Assembly (NCBI GenBank): GCA_050084985.1
Contig: JBITNC010000002.1
Location: forward strand, 14,260,001-14,324,000
Source of the DNA: Nageia nagi
Lineage: Eukaryota > Pinophyta
Reading direction: 5' to 3'
Length of the DNA: 64,000 bases
The translations under genes were made by a program, and so were the position numbers. This document shows positions 48,706-61,555 of this stretch, one piece after another. Position 1 is the first letter of the stretch. Every line of letters starts with the position of its first letter. Under the pieces are notes generated by a model. That model was given only the letters and a program-made list of their open reading frames with translations, searched no databases and was not told where the DNA came from.

Positions 48706-50122
48706 TTGATTTGGACAATTCTAAGTGTGCCCCCATGTATTCTATTAAAGCATCATCAATAGAAAAATAATCAAACTCAAGAGGTATAGTATCATCAATT
48801 CAAAAATCCTTATCAATATCATCATAAATCTTAATCATAGTACATTCAAAAATAAAATTTATATGCCCTAAACATTTCTTAGTATTCTCATCGCTACCCA
48901 GTCCTTTTTAATCTTTTTGAGCTCCTAAATTTTAAACAAAAGAAGGTATACCCTATTTTAATTTTCTTAATCCTCCTCCTTTATACTTGCAATTTCATGT
49001 CATGTATTTATGTACAAAAGGAGATGGAAATGAATTACTCATAACCTATTTCATTGCTTCATGCATTGATGGGATAGGATCTAGAGAAAAAAAAGTTGCA
49101 TAGCAAGAACTCCATAACTGGCCTTCACTTTCATTGCATGAACACCCTTCTACATGATGTTGGTGCTTTGTATTCTTTAATATTTTTTATCACCTAAGAT
49201 CTTTTATGGAAACTAGCAGGTCCAAGTTTTGTATTTTATACATTCCCATTCTTATTTTTGTAATATAAACCTCCTTATCAATGTTGATTGAAATTCTCTT
49301 GAAGTGACATCAAACAAGTTAGCATGATGCATATCTAATCCTTCAATATCCAAATTTACCAAATTACAGCTAGTATTATATGTATATATCCCTTATATTA
49401 ACATTTCAAATGGGATGTACTATAAAGGTACTACATCCATATCATGAATCCAAGGTATCCCTAGGAGTATATTGTAAGAAAGTTTTCCATTCATGAAATG
49501 AAAATAGGTTTCAATTATTTAGTCCTATGACCTATTGTTACTAGAAGAATAATTGAACCAAGTGGTATTTTGGATGAACTATTATAGGCTCTAATACACA
49601 AAGTTGGTTCTTCTAAGGGAGGGGTTTTTACATAATTAATTTGGATTTATTCTAAGAATTTTTGAGAACATACATCGATGACTAACCCACCACCTACTAT
49701 AGCTCTTTTAATTTCCCATCCTTGTATTATTGGTATAATGTAAAGGGATGGGCATTCAAAAAGTAGTTCTTTGATAAGATTTTAGTTTTGGAAAAGAAAT
49801 TTGCATCACATTCTTTAATAGATTGGATGTTTTTAGAAAATAAAGCAACAAAAATATTTCTAGGGACATTTTTCTTTTTTAACAACTAATATAGGATCTC
49901 TCTATGTTTTTTGGATGTATTAATGAGATCATACAAACTAATTTTAGCAAGAGTAATTTTTAAATTTTCTATCATGCTATAAGCTTTAATATTAGATGGG
50001 AGACTTACTTGTTTAGTGGCAACTAGATTTAGGATGGACTTTGGATGGCCTCTTCAAATTGCAATACAAACCTCCTCATCCACTAATATGGTATTTACTA
50101 ATTGATCTAGATTAGAAGCATT
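48706..50122 (-). pseudogene. pol: Protease-region remnant of element D
   Basis: Minus strand frames with MIENLKITLAKISLYDLINT, then phrases KKNVPRNIFVALFSK and LNAHPFTLYQ, and a decayed stretch with the usual position for the aspartic protease. I cannot point to an intact catalytic motif. RT motifs (Y(V/I)DD, LMDGFS-like) are absent from this interval. Confidence 0.5.
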
Positions 50123-51137
50123 TTATTTGATTTCATAATTTCCTTCAATAATGAGATCCATAATGGTAGCTTCTAAAGACTTGGATTTATTTGTAGTATG
50201 TCCTCTTCTTTGATGATAAGTACAATAAGCTTCTATATAACCAAATGATACACTATCATGTTTAGCTTTTCTATCTATTTTCTTTAATAATCCCTTTTTT
50301 ACCAAATCCTATAAAATAAGCCTTGTTTGAATAAGAAAGGTAAATTTATAACTCTTTATTGTAGAAAATATGGTTAGATTAGGATTTTCAACCATATAAA
50401 CATTCTTTTCTTCTTTTTTAGTATATGGATTATGATTTTCCTTATTATATGTATTGGGTGTATACTTGAGTTTCCCAAGCTTAATTAAGATCTTCTCTTT
50501 TGTTAAAAATTTTTTGGTCATTATTCCAAATCCTAAATCAATATAATCAAGAGCATGTTGCTTAATAATTGGAAGAATGGAATCAATAAAAATACCATAA
50601 AATTTATCTTCATCTAATTTACTATGAATAGATTACTGTACCTTTTTGAATCTAAGGATATATTTCTCTAGGGTTTCATTAGACCCTTGGTGCAAGGTAC
50701 ATAACTTTGTAACAATACTTTGCTCCTTAATGTTATGTTTATACTAATTCATGAATGCTTTTACTAGTCACTTGAATGAATCAATGGATCCTTATGGTAA
50801 ATTGTAGAACCATTGGATGACAACACCTTTCAAACTCCTTAGGAAGAATTTGGTCATCAATTTCTTCTCAAATCCCAATTTAAACAAGCACTCCTTCTCA
50901 AAGCTTATAAGATGTTGTTTCTAGTCTTGATTGCCACTGAACATCTCAAACTTGGGGGGGTTTAAGGTCAAGTGGTAGGGGAAAATTATATATATTTACC
51001 AATAAGGGTATAATGAATACACCATCATAGTACTCTTTCTTTTGTTGATATCTCTTATCATTCTCAAATTTTGACACTCTTATAGCTAGGGAAACATCAA
51101 ATATAGGTTGATTATTACGAGTAGAAGCTTTCTTCAT
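50123..51137 (-). pseudogene. gag: gag of element D
   Basis: Starts near 51137 (MKKASTRNNQPIFDVSLAIR). The capsid part (50940-50530) is broken by stops. At 50521-50309 it is open again (TKKFLTKEKILIKLGKLKY), corresponding to LLEKEKVLVKLGLVKYG in the gag of the Tat-like element at 6590. The zinc-binding region at 50240-50140 reads AYCTYHQRRGHTTNKSKSLE; the cysteine after the His pair is a lysine or serine here. The same gag lineage as the element at 4876-12029. Confidence 0.8.
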
Positions 51138-51338
51138 GATTACACCTTTGAAAACATTTATGATAGTCTATACCAAAACTTGGCATAGTTGATTTATCTA
51201 ATTATCATTAATTATGATGGTTTTGGCACCTTACAAATAAGAAAATCATGATGCTGATAGAAATAGATCCATTACATAATTATACTAGATCTTAGCCAAA
51301 AATGTAAGATCATTCAAAATAGTAAGTTCACCAAAAAA

Positions 51339-51971
51339 TGTAGATAAAAAATAATGCATAAGTAATAAAAAAAATCACTATTATTTATAATGTAATTACT
51401 AAATCATATATGATAATATACAAGTATTCATAAATAACAAAGTGCTACCTTTCATTAGATCTATATCATTAGGTCACAAATGGAACTCTTTGCTCATGTT
51501 TGGCTTACTTAGATCTAAGAACCATGATGTAGACATGATGAACTTAGCCTATGCATGACATTGACATTATCAAAGGTACTAAATCAAGTATTGAAATTAA
51601 AGCATATGAAGCGTAATTAAGAGTAGATAATAGATCTTTAGTTAGGTGGTATTAAATAACACTATTATTTTTCAAATGATATAATGTGCATGTGTTGACC
51701 TATCTGATATCTAATTATCTGATAAGGAATGATTTACTCTTGATATTATTTTATATCAACATCTTGATCCTTTATGTTTTCTTAGAAACATCATGAATTA
51801 CATAGCTTATGGTGCTTTTATTTATATTTGACATCACTTACATCATTTGGTAGTCCTTTTACATTGATTACATTGCATTGGTATATTTTAACCCCTTATT
51901 ACTATAAACATCTATTGAGGCCACAAAAATGAATTATTTAATAAATATGAATTCATTTTTAAGCATCTAGA
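51339..51971 (-). repeat. 5' LTR of element D
   Basis: Minus strand starts tctagatgcttaaaaatg (TG changed to TC at the end) and ends at tg/ca on 51339. It is followed toward lower coordinates by a leader with no recognised primer site. Confidence 0.88.
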
Positions 51972-51976
51972 TTAAC

Positions 51977-52870
51977 TCTAGAGGTAAGTAACAAGGACAT
52001 TACTATCCCTTTCGGGCATTTTTGATGACATATTGTTATAATCATTTCTATCATATCCTTGTTGGGTGGATGTTAAATAATCATGTCCTTATTGAGTGGA
52101 CACCATCACTATTTTATGATCATGTCCTTGTTGGGTGGATGTTAAATAACCATCAATATTTTATGATCATGTCCTTATTAGATGGACTATAAAATAACCA
52201 TCACTATTTCACTATTCATCTTTACTAAGAAGACATGATAAAATCCCATATTTTTTATTATATTCATTTGAGACATACAAGAATGGGGTATTCTTTCTTC
52301 TATGAAAATGTGCATCCATGAATGGGGCAACTTATTATCACCATGATGATGTGACCCTTATTTTAGCTTGATCACTTTGTTGGTTGGGACTAAACTAACC
52401 ATCATTACGATTTCCTTTATAATTACTTTTACAATGAGGACTAAACTAACCTTCACCATGATCACTTGGTTGGGACTAAACTAATCATTATCATGTTACT
52501 TATATATGATTATATGTATGAATATATGAATGAAACATTGGGTATTTATGTGATGATTTGAATCTATAAATAGGATATTGGTATTTTCATGATGATGTGT
52601 GTATATTATATTAATTTCATTTTTATTCTTTATTGTTATATCATTTATGATAAAATATTATGTATGGGTCCATGAATGGGATGCTTAGTTCTCCTAAGAT
52701 GATTTTTATCTATGAATAAAGAATTGAGTATTTCCATGATGATATCATGCATTTATGATAATTTCCCCTCACTATTATTGTCATACATTTTGTATACTCT
52801 AAATTGTGTAAATACTAATATACATAATAAACAAAAGATATGCAATATAAGAAGAGATAAATATGTACAC
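51977..52870. repeat. Tandem and dispersed short repeats
   Basis: The phrase atcatgtccttgttgggtggatgttaaataa recurs with variation about four times (52040-52205). The phrase ggttgggactaaactaacc recurs near 52380-52490. The phrase tatgaat(g/a)...attgggtatt recurs near 52260-52750. They probably belong to the outer part of the LTR or leader of element E, into which D inserted. Confidence 0.65.
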
Positions 52871-53507
52871 TATATCAAATAAAATAAATACATATGAAAA
52901 GCATGAACCTAATATGAATTGTATGTACAATCCTCAAAAGTAAATATCAATTGATCTTCGAAGGATTAGGATTGAATTTGAGGTGAGCTCGTGATGGATC
53001 TTCGTATGTATGAATCAATAGTTTTGACCACAAAAATATGTAATCCTCAATCCTTAATATGTACATCATTAACATAATTGAATATGCATAATTATGTAGT
53101 GCACCAAAGATATAAAGTTTCAAAGCTCAGAGTATAACAATTTCTCATAATAGGTGGTATCGAGAGAAACTGTTGCTTGATGAATATTACAATAGATAAT
53201 CACCTATTAGAGATATTATTATATCAAAGAATTTTGATATGTGGAGGTAAACCTATTCCCCTCACATATATAGCTTGCAAAGACATATAGAGGAGTGAAG
53301 GTCGACCTCTAGCAATAATATAATCATTGTTGTATTCAAGATACTTTAAAATATGAACCATAGTAAATAATATAGCATTTAATATAACACATGGCATTGC
53401 ATTGTAATATCAATTTTATCTTGATATTTATTATATTGCAATAAGTCACTTAGGAATTTTAAATATTATTTATTAAATAAATAATAAATCATTTTTAGGC
53501 ATCTACA
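52871..53507 (-). mobile_element. 3' LTR of gypsy element E
   Basis: Minus strand start tgtagatgcctaaaaatg at 53507, preceded by the polypurine tract ccaaagaggggaaaaa (53508-53523). The terminus is almost the same as that of element D but the rest differs. The far end is not defined and may lie beyond the repeats at 51977. Confidence 0.6.
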
Positions 53508-55690
53508 TTTTTCCCCTCTTTGGATGTGAAATGAAAAGCATTGAAATTGCATAATCCAAAGAACTTTAAAGAAGAGAAGAAAATCTTCAATAGTAAAGTG
53601 GACTTCCTTTTTTCAATCAATATACCAAGTATGATATGTCTTCTACCCCTTTTTGGTCTTTATATTGCTCCTTGCTCTAGCTTCTTTGAAGAATCAAGCC
53701 AAAAATTGGAATCCCTATATGAGGAGAGTACCTCTATTCAAGTCCTACTCTCATAGATAAATACCTTTTTAAGAAAAATCCAACATAATACCTGCATATA
53801 TCACATCCAATGAAAGAATAATCAATTTAAAGAGCAAGGATGAAATAAATTCAATATCCATTGTGTCACTATGATCATTGAGACACATAGTTCTATTAAA
53901 TCATGATTATCAAGCTGATGAGGTCCTTTGATGCCCCAAGCTTGGAATAACCTACAATTTATGAGATATTTTGCACATGGAGTGACCATGTCCTTAAAAA
54001 CATTAATTAGCATAACATTGAATTTTTATCCATCATTGAGACAATTCCATTTAACTTCCACAAAAGTACCCAATATTCAACTATACATTAGTCTTATTTA
54101 TCAATTTTACATATTTGATCATATTGCATTGATTGATTTTATTGATTTTAAAAGTAAATATACATCATTGATAATGTTATTTTCAAAATATTTTGTAACC
54201 ATATCTTTTGCAATTTTGTTTAGCATTCTCATTTCAATGCATATTTATGAAATAATGGCATTTTCAAATAGATATTCAAGGATTAGTATAATGACTTACT
54301 TTGCAATAAATTTATAATAAATAAATGTTATTAACGACATGAAAATAATAATTTTAGGTTTGAAATCTTGAACCATAGTTAATTAGTAGAAATTTAAATC
54401 ATTTTGCATCATGAAATTAGTGAAAAAACATTTGTGGATAACATAACATTTTTACATAAGCATTACTTTGACTTATTTGGACCCTATATGTCTTTAGTCT
54501 ATACATTAGTCATATCAACATAATATCAATCATTTTGAACTAGTAAAACCATGATAGCATCATTGATATTTGAAAGAACCCATAATTTTACATTAATCAT
54601 GTTGTTAATAACATTAAAATGGTGGAATTGCACATTTGGAAAAAGATCTTATTCAATTGGCCTTGAGAAATTATAATTTAAACATTTATCATTCTAGAAA
54701 CATGTATCTACTCAAAAATCAAAAGTTGGGACATGCATTTACTTTTACCTGATTTGATAATTTGAAATTTTCATCTTTTTCATGATTTAAAATCAATCAT
54801 ATGCATTTGTTGCGAACAAGAAAAAATAGAATTAGAATATAGCAACTAAATCATTTTCCAATTTTATGTAAAGCATACTGTTAACAATATGCATTTAATA
54901 TAAATAACCATAAAAATGGAACATAACCAATTTCCTTGCATATGCATAATGTAAACATTGAATACCACTATATTTACCATTTTTTATTAGCATGCATTGA
55001 ATTGTATGTTAATTTGAAATTTTGGATGTCGTTAATAGCGTGACTTTGGTAGAATTCATTTTTCAAATAGAGATTACAGCCAATTAAAATAATTCCCTTT
55101 GTTTTTCCCATGTTACCTATCACATTGCAAGCATTAAATTTGACATTTTAAAGCCAATGTTAGCATAAAATAAAAGGATTTAGAGTTGACTTTTGGCATT
55201 TCATCTATCATTTTTCTATCTTTATGGTCTCTTATGATCTTTATGAATCTTCTTCCAACTTGGTGCCTCCATTTGACCTCCTCGCTATTTAATTTTCTTT
55301 GATTCCATTGGTCCCAACCATTCATTTTTCTTACCTTTGTTGTTAAGATGGAGGATAATACATGGTGTACCATGGAGAGGGCACTAACTAGGTGTAAGGG
55401 ACACATCATGGAGTACCTTCAAAGCCTCCCATTTGATCATTTGATGAGATTCATTCATTTTCCATTTCCTTTGTAATATCTTATTTCAAAAACTTGTCAA
55501 TATTTTGTGTGATTTAAAACACTAAGGTTTTCTTACCTTACCATTTTACATTTCCTTTTCACTTACCAAGGCCACTTTGTATTTTATTTTCTTGATTTTC
55601 TTAACTAGTGTAGTTATTTATGGTCATATTACATTCTATGCTCATATAGTTTGAAGTTCCATAATTATTAATATAAATTTGGGTTTTTGA
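53508..55690 (-). other. Probable interior of element E, nothing recognised
   Basis: Begins with the polypurine tract of the LTR at 53507. Open stretches at 53541-53756 (+), 53928-54317 (+) and 55409-55134 (-) carry no domain that I know. AT-rich, with many stops. Confidence 0.4.
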
Positions 55691-55719
55691 TTTTGCAAGA
55701 TCAAAAAATCAGCATTAGG

Positions 55720-56362
55720 GATGGAGCCATGTCCATGATTACATTAGAAAAGACTAGGGAATGGCCCAAGATAAACCATGAGGATGATATCCTCCTTAGA
55801 TCAAGGTTAAATGACCTTGCTTTTGTTGGTCATGTTTAATATGACCTTCCTATTCATACAACCTTGGTCAAATGTTAGGATCAAGATACCAACACATTTC
55901 ACTTACCCCTAGGTGAAATGACAATCACTCTCCTAGATATGTATCATATTTAGGGGATTCCTATTCATGGTTAACTAGTTTTCCATGCCAATATTACATA
56001 CAACGAGGATAAGAAATCATAAATAGCATGGCTCATGGGAGAGGAGCATGATTGGGAACATAGGGTCTCACACTTGCATGAAGTGTGCAAGTTTTCTTCC
56101 TAGTCCAAGTATTTGAGGCTACTTATTACCTAGATCATTTGTACATACCTACCTTGATCATTTGTACATATGTATGTCCATATAAGAGTAGTTCAACCTT
56201 TTCATTGGGGATGGTATGTATCATACAAGATATTATTTCTAGGGGCATAAGGTATGCATGGGATCCAATTATTTTGGCATAGTTGTATAGGGATTTACAT
56301 AATTTTGTGTGTATGGATAAATTCAACATTAACATTGGTCATGCTGATTTATTGGAAGTTTA
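55720..56362 (+). pseudogene. PMD-type gene, 5' part (split by element H)
   Basis: Plus strand: MSMITLEKTREWPKINHEDD, then the PMD core DTNTFHLPLGEMTITLLDMY followed by GIPIHG (55890-55970). After a frameshift it continues open at 56085-56282 (IISRGIRYAWDPIILA) and on to HADLLEVY at 56360. Order and motifs match the PMD gene at 7560-9748 but in a different copy with different decay. The frame is cut at the LTR start of element H and resumes at 60630. Several stops and one frameshift; not functional. Confidence 0.82.
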
Positions 56363-56820
56363 TGGAATTGAAGGATTCCATATAACCAAGATCACCTTAA
56401 ATTTTCTCCAACAAATCAACCATTCATCCATATACCAATGCAAGAAACACTCACACAAAAGATAACACATGATGTATAGTGGTTCCTCCATCTCTTGGGT
56501 TTAACCATCATTCTATTACTTTCTCAAAAGATAACTCTCCTACAAGTCTACATGACAAGCATTACCATGCTTCATCAAGTTAGATCAAGTTACATAATAA
56601 GAGGAGTACCTCTCTATTTATAAGAAGAAACCTACCCTTTAACCTTCATTTTACCTAAGGGTAAGGTTAAAAGTGTTTCTATATTTATTCTCTTTCTATA
56701 TTTATTCTTTTTTATATTTTTATTTCCTTAATGCTTTAAGGGATCTAAAGATACTTTAAGCATTAAGTGCATTTACATTAAAGAGAAATATTACACAATA
56801 TTATGTTACAATTTTTAACA
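56363..56820 (-). repeat. 3' LTR of element H
   Basis: Minus strand starts tgttaaaaattgtaac. It has a TATA box at 56615-56622 (tataaata on the minus strand) and ends aattcca. Close to 60166-60629. Confidence 0.88.
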
Positions 56821-57587
56821 CTCCTTCTTAATGTAATATTGGGTAGAGAGTTGAAAAGATAAATAAAGGGAAAGTAAAAGAGAGTTCTCCTCCAAGAGAT
56901 ACAAGTGGAAATAAGAACATTTTATATCTTTGAGAAAGTAATAGAATATAGATGGTTCTACAATGGCTCAACTATCTAACCATTTTAACCAATGGTTTTA
57001 CAATACAATCATTAACCAAAAAATGGTTTCTTTGTACAAAAGTAATCATTCAACAACATGTTGATATGAAGAGCCTCCATGAGCCTAGATACTCATAGTA
57101 ACCTGTAATCTTAATAAGAACCTGCAAGCTACAAGTAGTTCAAAAATAAAATCAACTAGATACATCATATACACTCATATAAGATAGATATCATCCATAA
57201 ATTGATAAAATATACCAATTCATCACATATGCACAATCAATCAAGTGATATTAATGCATTCTAAACCAAGGATATAAAAAATATCATCAATCTTTATAAA
57301 AAAAATTAATTTTTGATTTTTGTGTTTGTTTATTTTAGATCATTATTCTATATTTGTTGAATATATATGAAAGTGTCATCATAAAATAATATTTCATAAT
57401 TTGATTCTTCCCTTTGATGATAACTTCACCAGAGAAATACTTATGTGACCATGTTAGCTTAACCATGTCACAAATGATTAAAAAATAATATAACTAAACC
57501 ATAAGTTGAGATATTTAAGCCACACATGCCAACTTGACCAAACACAAAGTCAAGATTTACAAATCACAAACCACATACTAAATAAAC

Positions 57588-57705
57588 TTAACTTTACCAA
57601 GAGTGAGTCAAGGTGCCACAATAAATAAACTTGACTTTACCAAGAATGAGTCAAGATGTCACAATAAATAAACTTGACTTTATTAAGAGTGAGTTAAGAT
57701 GTCAT
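57588..57705 (-). repeat. 43-bp hairpin array in element H (counterpart of 3808-4022)
   Basis: Three units of aaacttgactttaccaagag plus tgagtcaag, in reverse orientation to the array at 3808-4022 and with the same 43-bp period. The units keep the AGTCAAG/CTTGACT stem in two of three cases. Confidence 0.85.
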
Positions 57706-59960
57706 CTTAACTATGCTACTAGCTAAGATGAATATGATAAAAAAAGATAACATTCATCCAACAAGGATGCAATTTTCCATCAAAGATTGCAATGTGAAGA
57801 AGGGTGAACCTTTTTAACCACTCCACCATTCAACAATCACGAAGAAGATCAAACCTTTTTAATAACTCCAAAAACATAGTTATGGAGAAGGGTAAATCTT
57901 TTTAACCACTCCATACACTATAAGAAGCAATGTGGCAAGCAATCCATCATCATGGATCTAACTTCCTAACATGGAAGTAAAATATGAAAAATAGTGCCTT
58001 ATAATTCATCATAAAGATGCCAAGCCAATACTTATAGTCACAACACTCCTAAGGATGAAGTAAGCATTTTTTCATTCCTTTTTGAAGACAAATTTATCAA
58101 TGAAGTCTTATTTTGATAGAAAATAAACACAAAGTCCCATAAAAAAATTACTTCTTGATAAAAAAAGATGCTTGGATTTTATATTTGCTAGCAATGTAGC
58201 ATAATCCATCAACATGGATATTCTTCCAAAACATGGAAGTATACTTAGATTTTACTCCTCCTTAAGGGTAACTTTATAAAAATTAAAGCATATTACAAAA
58301 CTCTACACATGTATAAAGAAATGTACATTTCTCAAAGGTACTTATACACTTTCTTTCCAAAGAAAGATTAATATTGCATTATTAATATCCTCAATAAGTC
58401 TTGTGGAGAAAGTTTAAAAACTTTTCACTACAACAAGTATAATATCCAATGTTGAGTAAGTCTATAAATTCTACTCTAACAATCATATGTACACAAAAAA
58501 AATATCCAACTGGGATATATATAAAAAAAAATATGCACAACCAATGAGAATAAGAATGTTTGAAGAAAGATTACACAAACTTTTACTTCAAAGAATTAAT
58601 TTTGGAAGTTCAAAGACTTTCATATCAACTATTTGATATAACAAATGTGTAGAGATACACAAATATCAATTTTAGAATTCAATGCATATTATTAATCATT
58701 GCTAGTATGCAACCAATAAGGATTATGTATACTAAAGTTTGAAAGGAATTATCATGAAATTCTCACTTCAAACACAATGAAAACCCACCACAAATTTGCA
58801 TAGCATTGCAACCAAGAATGATATAGCATATTAAAGTTTGAAATACAATTTTACTTAGATTTCAAACATTATGCACATCTAATCACATCACATTATGCAT
58901 GTCCATACTATGCATATTCACAAATAAAGTGTGCATAAAAAAGTACAATTTAATGTAATATATTGGACATTAACAATTAATGCTAATATACAACCAACCA
59001 AAGGGTTGCAATATTTTGGACATTATCAATTAAAGTTGATTTAAATATGTCTAATGTTATTTTGAAATAAATTGCAATATTTATAAGATAATTGCACACT
59101 AATGGTGGCAAGTAACTTTGATCATTTTTAAAAGTTGCTTTCAAAAATTAAGATAAATATGTACAATTGCAATATTTTCCACTTAGTCTCATAAGATTAT
59201 AAACATAATCTATGATTTTTATCCAAAAATATGTGTGTCTAAGACATAATTTTGCAAAAGAAATTAGTTTGTAACTTTTTTTGCAAAAAATGGTTATATT
59301 TATTATCCATAAGCATGTGCATACTTGTAAAAACTTTTAATGTTATAATAACACTAACAAAAAGTTTTAAATACTAATTTTAAACTTTACTTAAAGTCTA
59401 GGAAAGATCACATTCCTTGCCATAAAGTAAATAATTGCACATGATAATTTAAAGGCATTAATATGCTTTGGATTTAAATATTTTATCTTTACAAATATTT
59501 AAATATTTTACCAAATTTTAAAACACTTACTAGCACATGGTTAAAAAAGGTAACATGCCTTTTTTTTAAAAAATTTTGATTCCATAACAACACTTTTGTA
59601 TGTAAAAAAAAAACTTTAAAAAATAACTATTAAAAAGTTGTTAATATTATTTTTAAATGCAATTTTTCTAAAAATAGCAATTATTTTATTAAAAAATAAA
59701 CTTATGCACTTTTAAAAATTGGTCTAAAATGAAACTTTCTTTTTTAAAAAAAATGCCTCAATAAAAAAAACTCTTCAAAATTTTTTAAAATGATAGTTTT
59801 GCATTTGCCAAGAAGAAAGCATGGTAGGAGCACCACAACCAGGTAATTAGAGGAGCAATAAAGAAATATGACCATGCAATGCTGGCCTCAAGAGGGAACA
59901 AGAGAAAGGGTAGATGGCAATGACCAAAAAGAAGAGAGAGGGGGATCTAAGAGGGGGCCA
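57706..59960 (-). other. Interior of element H, non-coding
   Basis: Contains counterparts of the A-element phrases (tccatgatgatggattgc, acttccatgtt, and the ACTATAAG unit near 58010-58040), then about 1.4 kb of very AT-rich DNA with poly-A/T runs (59500-59800). No frame with a known domain on either strand. Confidence 0.6.
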
Positions 59961-59964
59961 TTAG

Positions 59965-60150
59965 CCCTAGCCATGTACCACTTCAAGTGGGGAGCCACTA
60001 GCCCTAGCCATGCACCACCCCAAGTGGGGAGACATCAACCTTGGCCACATGCCATCCCAAACGGGGAGATACCAACCTTGGCCACATGCCACCCCTAGTG
60101 GGGAGCTACCAACCATGGACACATGCCACCCCAAGTGGGGAGATGCCAAC
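59965..60150. repeat. 37-bp GC-rich minisatellite
   Basis: The core aagtggggag (or variants acggggag, tagtggggag) occurs at 59985, 60022, 60059, 60096 and 60133, exactly 37 bp apart. Each unit holds gccacatgccaccccaagtg. It lies just inside the 5' LTR of element H. Open frames through it on both strands are by-products of 37 bp not being a multiple of three. Confidence 0.93.
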
Positions 60151-60165
60151 CTTGAGAGCATTTGA

Positions 60166-60629
60166 TGGAATTGAAGGATTCCATATAACCAAGGTCACCT
60201 TTAAGTTTCTCCAACAAATCAACCATTCATCCATATACCAATGCAAGAAATAATCACACAAAATATAACATATGATTTATAATGGTTCTTCAATCTCTTA
60301 GGAGTACATCCACTTTGAACCATCATTCTATTACTTTCTCAAAAGATAACTCTTCTACAACTCTACATGACAAGCATTACCATGCTTCATCAAGTTAGAT
60401 CAAGTTACATAATAAGAGGAGTACCCCTCTATTTGTAAGAAGAAACTTATCCTTTAATCTTCATTTTATCCAAGGTTAAGGTTAAAGGTGTTTCTATATT
60501 TATTCCTCCTATTTTTATTCCCTTAATGCTTTAAGGTATCTAAAGATACTTTAAGTATTAAGCGAATTTACATTAAAAATAAATATTACATAATAAATAT
60601 TACACAATATTACATTACAATTTCCAACA
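60166..60629 (-). repeat. 5' LTR of element H
   Basis: Minus strand starts tgttggaaattgtaatg and ends aattcca. The TATA box of the partner reads tacaaata here, so the promoter is damaged. Confidence 0.88.
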
Positions 60630-61555
60630 CAAGTATGGGCTTATGAGAAGATAGTTATGATTTGGTCAGTTAGACTCTAAAGGACTAAGGAGGACCCAAT
60701 AGATATTGCCATGACTTACTGGGTGTCAAGGTTGTATGGATACAAGTATTCACACTCACTAAACTCTAGCTAAAGGACATAGTATGGGCCTCATATACAT
60801 ATTTTGTTTAGGAGATGGTTAAGCCACATACCCTCTACCCCATAGAGGCTATATTTATGGCTCTAGGTATTATGAGGAGGTTCATGACATGGTGGGAGAT
60901 GGTTAAAGCAGTCACACTTGGTATGGATGATGATGAGGAGATTATTGTTGCTCCTTTAGAGGGGTATTATAATGAGGACCCATAGAATGTTGATAATCCC
61001 ATGTAGGTAAAACTCTATGACACACTTGATATTCTGTGAACTCTTTTTTCCTCTTTGGTTATTATGGAGTACTAACCTATGACCTCTATTTATATTTATA
61101 AGAGAGATGGCTACTCAAATTGCTACTATAGAGGTGAATATTGAGAGGCTAAACCCTTTCAAGGCTATAATTTCAAGGTTGCAATCATAACTATCCCCTC
61201 TATAGGCCACACTTGTTGTTAGGGACTCATAGATACCCTCCATGGATCATTCCATGAAGAGGTTATAGTAGAGGGTGGACATGCCTCCACCTAATGAGCA
61301 GTGGGCTTTCATCTAGCAATTTATGGATAAAATAGAAATGGTAGATAAGGATATCATAGTTTTTAGGAGGAAGTATGAGAGGACCAAAGCAATAATTTCC
61401 TATCATTGTATTAGTTTGAGTGATGTATTGGGTGGGATTTCCATTTCAAGATAAAGTAGTGGTTCTAGGAGGGTTTCTAGACTTAGTGAGGTGGGGACTA
61501 GTGGTAGTAGTTCATGCCAGTAGGTTGTACTATGAGATGTGATTCCACCCTTTTT

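Larger units (their letters stand above)
46098..51971 (-). mobile_element. Ty3/gypsy element D lacking reverse transcriptase
   Basis: LTRs 51339-51971 (5') and 46098-46731 (3'), 633 and 634 bp, minus strand, start TGTAGATGCTTAAAAATG (one copy TCTAGA). Flanks ctaac (46093-46097) and ttaac (51972-51976) fit a 5-bp duplication with one change. A polypurine tract (ccaaagagggggaaaa on the minus strand) precedes the 3' LTR. The interior has gag, a protease region and integrase. Only about 700 bp separate the protease and integrase parts, far too little for RT and RNase H, so the middle of pol is deleted. Confidence 0.88.
56363..60629 (-). mobile_element. Non-autonomous LTR retrotransposon H inside the PMD gene
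   Basis: Two LTRs in the same orientation (56363-56820 and 60166-60629) enclose 3.3 kb with no gag or pol. The polypurine tract (aaggaggag on the minus strand, 56821-56833) lies next to the left LTR, so the element runs on the minus strand. The interior carries, in reverse order, the tandem arrays of element A, a long A/T-rich section, and a GC-rich 37-bp minisatellite next to the 5' LTR. Flanks aagtt and aagta are compatible with a decayed 5-bp duplication; the PMD reading supports this junction. Confidence 0.82.

Noticed and set aside
59868-60253. Overlapping open frames on both strands with repeated Pro/His/Trp or Gly/Trp text
   Set aside because: By-product of the GC-rich 37-bp minisatellite, which lacks stops in several frames.
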